From: Bacillus sp. AFS037270
GTDB lineage: Bacteria > Bacillota > Bacilli > Bacillales_B > DSM-18226
NCBI RefSeq assembly: GCF_002585305.1
Contig: NZ_NUNF01000069.1
Span: forward strand, 16,786 to 52,647
DNA: 35,862 bases
Direction: 5' to 3'
Shown here: piece by piece, positions 31,859 through 35,862 of the stretch
Layout of the letters: every line of letters begins with the position of its first letter
Numbering within the stretch: the first letter of the stretch is position 1
Program-made: the position numbers and the translations under genes
Notes under the pieces: model-generated
The model's database searches: none
What the model saw: the letters and a program-made list of their open reading frames with translations, nothing else
Told to the model about the DNA's origin: nothing

Positions 31859-33184
31859 TTATCCTATAAACATATTGAGAATTAATACACCGATTAAACC
31901 AATGATGGCAAGTGCGGTTGTATAGGTTGTTCTTATTTTAATAGCTTCGGGAACCGATAAATTGAGGTATTCCTTAAACATCCAGAATCCTGGATCGGTT
32001 ACGTGAGAGAAAGCAATACTTCCGCATGTAACGGCAAGTGTCATTAATTCCATGCTAATTCCTGAGCTTTGAGCGATTGGTAGTACCACTCCAGAAGCAG
32101 TCATTACCGCAACCGTTGCAGAACCAAGAGCAATCCGTAAGAGAGCCGCAATGATCCAAGCTAGGATGATTGGAGACATGTTCCAGCCCGCTGTTATATC
32201 TTTGATGTAGTCAGCAATACCACCATCAACTAGTACTTGCTTAAAGGCACCGCCTGCACCAATAACCAAAATGATCATGGCCATTGGCTTAACCGCATTG
32301 GAGCAAGACTGCATCACATCTTTAAGTGGGCGGCCTATTCTAGGTCCTAGCAGCCACATAGAGATTAAGAGAGCAAGTAATAAAGCCATTTCAGATGAAC
32401 CGAAGAAATCCATTGCGTGCCTAACACCGTTACCCTCTGGTAAAAATAAAGTGCAAATCGCATCAGCAGCCATTAGTACGACTGGAATAAGGGCAACGAA
32501 AATACTTGATCCAAAGGATGGCATTTCTTCTTCTTTAAACGTTTTGTTCGTAATAAGCCCATCTGGAATGATTGGGTTAATCTTTTTAACAAATGGAAAT
32601 CTAGTCCAGGTAAAGGCGATAAAAGTAGCCGCTGGGATCGCAATAATTAAGCCGTATAAAAGTGTCAAGCCCATGTCGGCATGGAAGACGCCAACAACTG
32701 CTGCAGGTCCCGGATGCGGCGGGAGAAAACTATGACAGGTTGATAACCCGATCGACATTGGTAAAGCAACCCATAATAGATTTAACTTTGTTTGACGAGC
32801 AATAACGAATACAAGTGGAATCAATAAGACAAAAGCGACTTCGAAAAACATGGTAATGCCAAGTACAAATGCAGCGATTAAGATAGCAGCTTGAATCCGT
32901 TTAATTCCCATTTTGTCTACTAAACTAGTAGCAATCCGCTGTGCGGCTCCCGCATCAGCCATTACTGTTCCAAGCATAGCCCCGATGCCAACAATAAGAG
33001 CCGTCCCGCCCAGCTGACCTCCAAGACCATCACCAATGGTTTCCCAAATTTTATCCAATGGCATTCCAACAAGCAAACCGACAAATATAGAAGTTAAGAG
33101 AAGTGCAATGAATCCGTTCATTTTCAGCGGAATCATTAAAACGAGTAAAAGGATAACGGCTAAGGCAACATACAATAATGGCAT
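31859..33184 (-). CDS. GntP-family permease, probable sugar-acid importer
   Basis: A 441-residue membrane protein with about twelve hydrophobic segments. The GntP family features are GGTALIVGIGAMLGTVMADAG, FFEVAFVLLIPLVFV, the FLPPHPGPAAVVGVFHADMG loop and HVTDPGFWMFKEYLNLS near the C-terminus. GntP proteins import gluconate or related acids with protons. The position between the DapA-like enzyme and garR suggests it carries glucarate or galactarate; the substrate is inferred from context. It starts 26 bases after the DapA-like stop codon, so the two are cotranscribed. B. subtilis uses an MFS protein (GudP) for this step. Confidence 0.9.
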   Translation of the reverse strand: MPLLYVALAVILLLVLMIPLKMNGFIALLLTSIFVGLLVGMPLDKIWETIGDGLGGQLGGTALIVGIGAMLGTVMADAGAAQRIATSLVDKMGIKRIQAAILIAAFVLGITMFFEVAFVLLIPLVFVIARQTKLNLLWVALPMSIGLSTCHSFLPPHPGPAAVVGVFHADMGLTLLYGLIIAIPAATFIAFTWTRFPFVKKINPIIPDGLITNKTFKEEEMPSFGSSIFVALIPVVLMAADAICTLFLPEGNGVRHAMDFFGSSEMALLLALLISMWLLGPRIGRPLKDVMQSCSNAVKPMAMIILVIGAGGAFKQVLVDGGIADYIKDITAGWNMSPIILAWIIAALLRIALGSATVAVMTASGVVLPIAQSSGISMELMTLAVTCGSIAFSHVTDPGFWMFKEYLNLSVPEAIKIRTTYTTALAIIGLIGVLILNMFIG

Positions 33185-33210
33185 GTTATTTCTTCCTTTC
33201 CCTTAGGAAA

Positions 33211-34107
33211 TTAATAGGTTTGGTAAAGTTCTAAATCTTTTAAAACATTTTCCAAAATCTTTCTGCTCTCTGGATTCATCTCTGCTGCAGGAGCAAATGC
33301 ATAGCCCACATCTATTCCTACCATTCTTAAACCTTCTTTTAACACAACAGGGAATGTTGCTTTGTCTACGGCTAAGCGTAACGGAGCCAGTTTAAACTGC
33401 AATTCTAGTGATTTTTGATAATCGCCCGCCACAAACGTATTGTAAATATCTGCTACTAATTTCGGAGCGATATTTCCTGTGCTTGCGATGGCACCAGTGG
33501 CACCGTGACATAGACCTGCATAAATGAGTGTGTCGCGTCCAAGTAAAACGGAAAATGATTCACGAGGAGTTACCCTTAAGTACTCAACCGTTTTCGTCAT
33601 ATCTCCGCTTGAGTCTTTAATTCCAATAATGTTGTCTACCTTACTGAGTTCTTCACAAGTCTTCACATCAATTTTCACTTGGGTACGAGCTTCGTTTCCA
33701 TAAAGAATTATGGGTAAGTTTGTTGACTTGGCAATTGCTTTAAAGTGCTCGGCTAACTCCGTTTGGGTGGGTGACATAAAATATGGAGTAAGGACAGATA
33801 ATGCTGACACGCCGCCAATTTCTTCAACCATTTGAGCTGTTTGAATACAGTCTCTCGTGGTGATTTCACTAGCCCCACAATAAACAGGAACTCTTCCAGC
33901 AGTGTGATCCACTGTTACTTCCACGACACGGCGTTTTTGCTCAGGTGTTAAACCGTAAATTTCGCCGCTCGATCCTAGAATAAATAATCCATGGACACCA
34001 CCTGCAATGGTGTAGTCGATGACATTTCGTAATGCCTCTTCCATCAATTGACCGTTTTTATCTAATGGTGTGACTAATGCGGGGATAACCCCTCTTGGCT
34101 TAAACAT
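33211..34107 (-). CDS. DapA/NAL-family class I lyase, candidate 5-keto-4-deoxyglucarate aldolase
   Basis: A 298-residue TIM-barrel enzyme of the DHDPS/N-acetylneuraminate lyase family. The Schiff-base lysine is Lys164 (IIGIKDSSGD), the phosphate/carboxylate loop reads GSSGE (45-49), and Tyr110 (TPYF) and Tyr136 are present. Tyr136 is followed by GNEAR instead of the usual N-x-P, an atypical pocket. It is not expected to be DapA itself: it leads the sugar-diacid operon. B. subtilis has a family member, YcbC/KdgD, that dehydrates and decarboxylates 5-keto-4-deoxyglucarate to 2-oxoglutarate semialdehyde, but the semialdehyde dehydrogenase needed next is missing here, while garR and garK are present. 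A retro-aldol to pyruvate and tartronate semialdehyde therefore fits best. GGGAGGAG precedes ATG. Confidence 0.8.
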   Translation of the reverse strand: MFKPRGVIPALVTPLDKNGQLMEEALRNVIDYTIAGGVHGLFILGSSGEIYGLTPEQKRRVVEVTVDHTAGRVPVYCGASEITTRDCIQTAQMVEEIGGVSALSVLTPYFMSPTQTELAEHFKAIAKSTNLPIILYGNEARTQVKIDVKTCEELSKVDNIIGIKDSSGDMTKTVEYLRVTPRESFSVLLGRDTLIYAGLCHGATGAIASTGNIAPKLVADIYNTFVAGDYQKSLELQFKLAPLRLAVDKATFPVVLKEGLRMVGIDVGYAFAPAAEMNPESRKILENVLKDLELYQTY

Positions 34108-34175
34108 TTGTTAAACTCCTCCCAGCTTTAAGATTCTTGCTTTGGACATAAAAAGTTAATAATAATAGTGCATTT

Positions 34176-34193
34176 GTGAATCCTTTCACATAT
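34176..34193. promoter_or_regulatory. Candidate operator 1 (GTGAA-N4-TTCAC)
   Basis: GTGAATCCTTTCACATAT lies just downstream of the likely start site of the DapA-like operon. The same motif recurs at 34330-34347. Confidence 0.5.
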
Positions 34194-34199
34194 TCTGTT

Positions 34200-34227
34200 T
34201 CTATAAAAGATTATTATTTTACGACAA
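34200..34227 (-). promoter_or_regulatory. Putative promoter of the DapA-like/gntP/garR/gudD operon
   Basis: On the minus strand TTGTCG (plus 34222-34227), a 16-bp spacer and TATAGA (plus 34200-34205). The hexamers are moderate matches. The operator at 34176-34193 begins about seven bases downstream of the -10. Confidence 0.45.
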
Positions 34228-34329
34228 ATCCTATTTCCAACTTCGTAATCATAATAACCTATACTCTGTAAACAAATATGCGAATGGTATGACAAATTAA
34301 TGACATGTGATGATTCATTCTTCGAGTTC

Positions 34330-34347
34330 GTGAATCACTTCACATAT
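34330..34347. promoter_or_regulatory. Candidate operator 2 (GTGAA-N4-TTCAC)
   Basis: GTGAATCACTTCACATAT matches operator 1 at 16 of 18 bases, 154 bp away (about 15 helical turns), which would permit looping. A nearby inverted pair TGATTCA (34311-34317) and TGAATCA (34331-34337) overlaps it. Confidence 0.5.
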
Positions 34348-34525
34348 CTATAGTAAACGGTTTCGGTGAAAATATCTTCGTTCAGTTTGATAAAGTTTAT
34401 CTGGTTGTTTTTAGTCATTTGACCAAAAATACTTTTAATATGTGTCAAAAAAGTGAATGTTTATCAGTCAAGTGACTAATTCTTGACGTTTTATCAGACG
34501 TACTAAAAACTTTTTTGTTTATTTT

Positions 34526-34565
34526 AGTAACCGTTTACATTATTTATTGTATAATTGTCTTACAA
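34526..34565 (+). promoter_or_regulatory. cdaR promoter region: cre-like site, TATAAT and TTGTCTTACAA palindrome
   Basis: AGTAACCGTTTACA (34526-34539), read on the minus strand, is TGTAAACGGTTACT and fits the CcpA cre consensus TGWAARCGYTWNCW except one base. A TATAAT (34550-34555) follows with no strong -35. TTGTCTTACAA (34555-34565) overlaps its end and fits the FadR-subfamily operator pattern TNGTNNNACNA. A weaker cre-like AGTAAACGGTTTCG is at 34352-34365. The rest of 34108-34672 holds only the elements listed and AT-rich sequence. Confidence 0.5.
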
Positions 34566-34672
34566 ATAAATCATCATTCAAATTGCTAATAATCGTTGTA
34601 TTTTTTTGGGCAATTAAACAAATATTTCGAGGAATACTTTAAAGCTAGTAAAAATGGATGGAGGGAACTCAG

Positions 34673-35716
34673 GTGAAAATCAACCAAGCTTTAGCACAAG
34701 TGATCGCCGATAAAGTCATGAAAGTCATCCCCTATAATGTCAATATCATGGATGAAATTGGGTTAATTATTGGCAGCGGCGCCCCGGAAAGGATCGGCAC
34801 CTACCATCAAGGAGCGGTTTCTGCAATCGAGCAGGGAACCATCGTCTCGATTTATCATTCGGAGGGAGGCTCCCAGCCAGGCGTAAATATGCCCATCCAT
34901 TTCCGCAATAAAATAATCGGCGTCATCGGAATCAGCGGCGACCCCAATATTGTCGGGCCGTTTGCAGAATTAGTCCGGGTTACCGCTGATCTATTAATCA
35001 ACCAGGAATTTCTTTTTAGGGAACGGCGCATTCAAGAGCAGATGAAAGAGGAATTTTTGTATCAATGGGTGTTCCGCAGCGAGGAATATGACCCCGGGAT
35101 GCTCAGCAGCGGGGAAGCGATTGGAATTAATTTAACTTTAGAGCGTAAGGCCATTGTGGTGAAGGGCCATATCCCAAAGGAACCATATCTGTTAGAGCAG
35201 GAGTTTTCTTTTCGGCTCAACCAAGACACCATGCTTTTTGTAGTCCCAAGTGATAGTGATGTGGTGAAAAGAATCGAGAAGATCCAATCCCCGGATAAGA
35301 TAAAGATTGGTATCGGCAGCAACTATACCATTGTGTCTAAGTCTGTTCATGAGGCCCGGCGTGCGATTGAGATTGTGGAACGGATGGAGCTCCCGCAAAC
35401 GATTTGCGTTTATCAAGAGCTAAAGTTTATTGACTACCTAACCAATAAAGATATCTCTTTTACCGAGATCACTGATATTTATAAGGAACTTGATGAACAT
35501 CCTAAAGGGCAAGAGCTGATGGAGACCTTGATTTGCTTTATTAAAAACAGCGGCGACATGAATGCCATTTCGAAGGAACTTCATATCCATCGAAACAGCT
35601 TGGCTTATCGATTGCAAAGGATTGAGGTCCTAACCAATAAAAATCCGAAAAACTTTATGGATTTGTTCCAGCTTTTCACGGGCTATATCCTTTATAAAAT
35701 GCAAAAACAGCCATAA
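34673..35716 (+). CDS. cdaR: CdaR-family sugar-diacid regulator
   Basis: A 347-residue activator. The N-terminal sugar-diacid recognition domain (about residues 1-135) shows INQALAQVIADKVMKVIPYN, GAPERIGTYHQGA, PGVNMPIHFRNKIIGVIGI and SGDPNIVGPFAELVRVTADL. A middle region is followed by a PucR-type helix-turn-helix (about 290-345, ELHIHRNSLAYRLQRIEVLT). E. coli CdaR/SdaR activates the gar and gud genes in response to glucarate, galactarate or glycerate. I place the start at GTG 34673 with GGAGGG eight bases upstream, rather than ATG 34658, which overlaps that site. It is divergent from the operon it probably controls. Confidence 0.9.
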   Translation: MKINQALAQVIADKVMKVIPYNVNIMDEIGLIIGSGAPERIGTYHQGAVSAIEQGTIVSIYHSEGGSQPGVNMPIHFRNKIIGVIGISGDPNIVGPFAELVRVTADLLINQEFLFRERRIQEQMKEEFLYQWVFRSEEYDPGMLSSGEAIGINLTLERKAIVVKGHIPKEPYLLEQEFSFRLNQDTMLFVVPSDSDVVKRIEKIQSPDKIKIGIGSNYTIVSKSVHEARRAIEIVERMELPQTICVYQELKFIDYLTNKDISFTEITDIYKELDEHPKGQELMETLICFIKNSGDMNAISKELHIHRNSLAYRLQRIEVLTNKNPKNFMDLFQLFTGYILYKMQKQP

Positions 35717-35766
35717 CATCGCGGGGGAGTCATGTGGGGTGAAAAAGGAAAAAGTCAATCGGACCA

Positions 35767-35862
35767 TTGACGACTGTCTTTGGATTATTTGAGCAGTTTG
35801 GGTCGTCTATCGAGGCTATTGACGACCGTCTTTGGATTTTCAGAGCAGTTTGGGTCGTCAAT
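35767..35862 (+). repeat. 52-bp tandem repeat, cut by the window end
   Basis: Two units begin TTGACGAC at 35767 and 35819 and share GTCTTTGGATT and GAGCAGTTTGGGTCGTC. Within each unit GACGAC and GTCGTC can pair, so each forms a stem-loop. More units may follow beyond the window. Confidence 0.8.

Overview
The window is ordinary chromosome from a spore-forming member of the Bacillaceae (Bacillus, Neobacillus or Mesobacillus-like). This is inferred from Bacillus-type ribosome binding sites and UUG/GUG starts, sporulation genes (a CwlC-type amidase, a SpoIID-domain protein, a GerPA/GerPF-type germination protein, a Spo0E-like phosphatase), sigma-K-like promoters, Bacillus gene pairs such as alaR-alaT, and Bacillus regulator sites (PurR, GlnR/TnrA, FapR, OhrR, CcpA-like). 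I see no rRNA, tRNA, CRISPR array, transposase gene or prophage.

Layout. 1-1863: glnK-amtB nitrogen operon with two GlnR/TnrA-like boxes over its promoter. 2050-5280: an EAL-domain remnant, a VanZ-like protein, a CwlC-like spore amidase and a PurR-boxed purine permease. 5283-7250: copies of a short palindromic repeat family around an MFS transporter. 7283-10548: alaR-alaT, a GNAT acetyltransferase and galE. 10743-14105: a serine hydrolase, two overlapping CBO0543-like membrane proteins and an EamA transporter. 14131-17133: a 1000-residue PAS-PAS-GGDEF-EAL-PAS-PAS protein. 17283-19951: a frameshifted gerPA-like gene with sigma-K promoter and terminator, then a SpoIID/SH3 protein. 19950-22505: FxsA, an HNH protein, a glutathione peroxidase-OhrR pair with an OhrR-like operator, a Gly/Tyr/His-rich peptide and a Spo0E-like gene. 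22561-27165: small genes and remnants (a broken unknown gene, a DUF6376-like lipoprotein, DinB, a decayed fabZ next to a FapR-controlled fabH, a third CBO0543-like protein, cytochrome c-551).

The right third, 27170-35716, is a sugar-diacid cluster. A divergent CdaR regulator faces a DapA-family lyase, a GntP permease, tartronate semialdehyde reductase (garR) and glucarate dehydratase (gudD), followed by glycerate kinase and a FadR-type regulator. Together they describe uptake of glucarate, dehydration to 5-keto-4-deoxyglucarate, cleavage to pyruvate plus tartronate semialdehyde, reduction to glycerate and phosphorylation. No HpcH/GarL-type aldolase is present, so the DapA-family protein is the obvious candidate for the cleavage step.

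Several genes fall below the usual length cut-off or are broken and were found by reading the sequence: gerPA-like (17323-17536), spo0E-like (22341-22505), a 52-residue protein (23483-23641), the fabZ remnant (24558-24756) and the broken gene at 22561-22808. I do not see a clearly new multi-gene system. The points most worth a second look are the DapA-family aldolase candidate with its twin operators, and the gpx-ohrR module.
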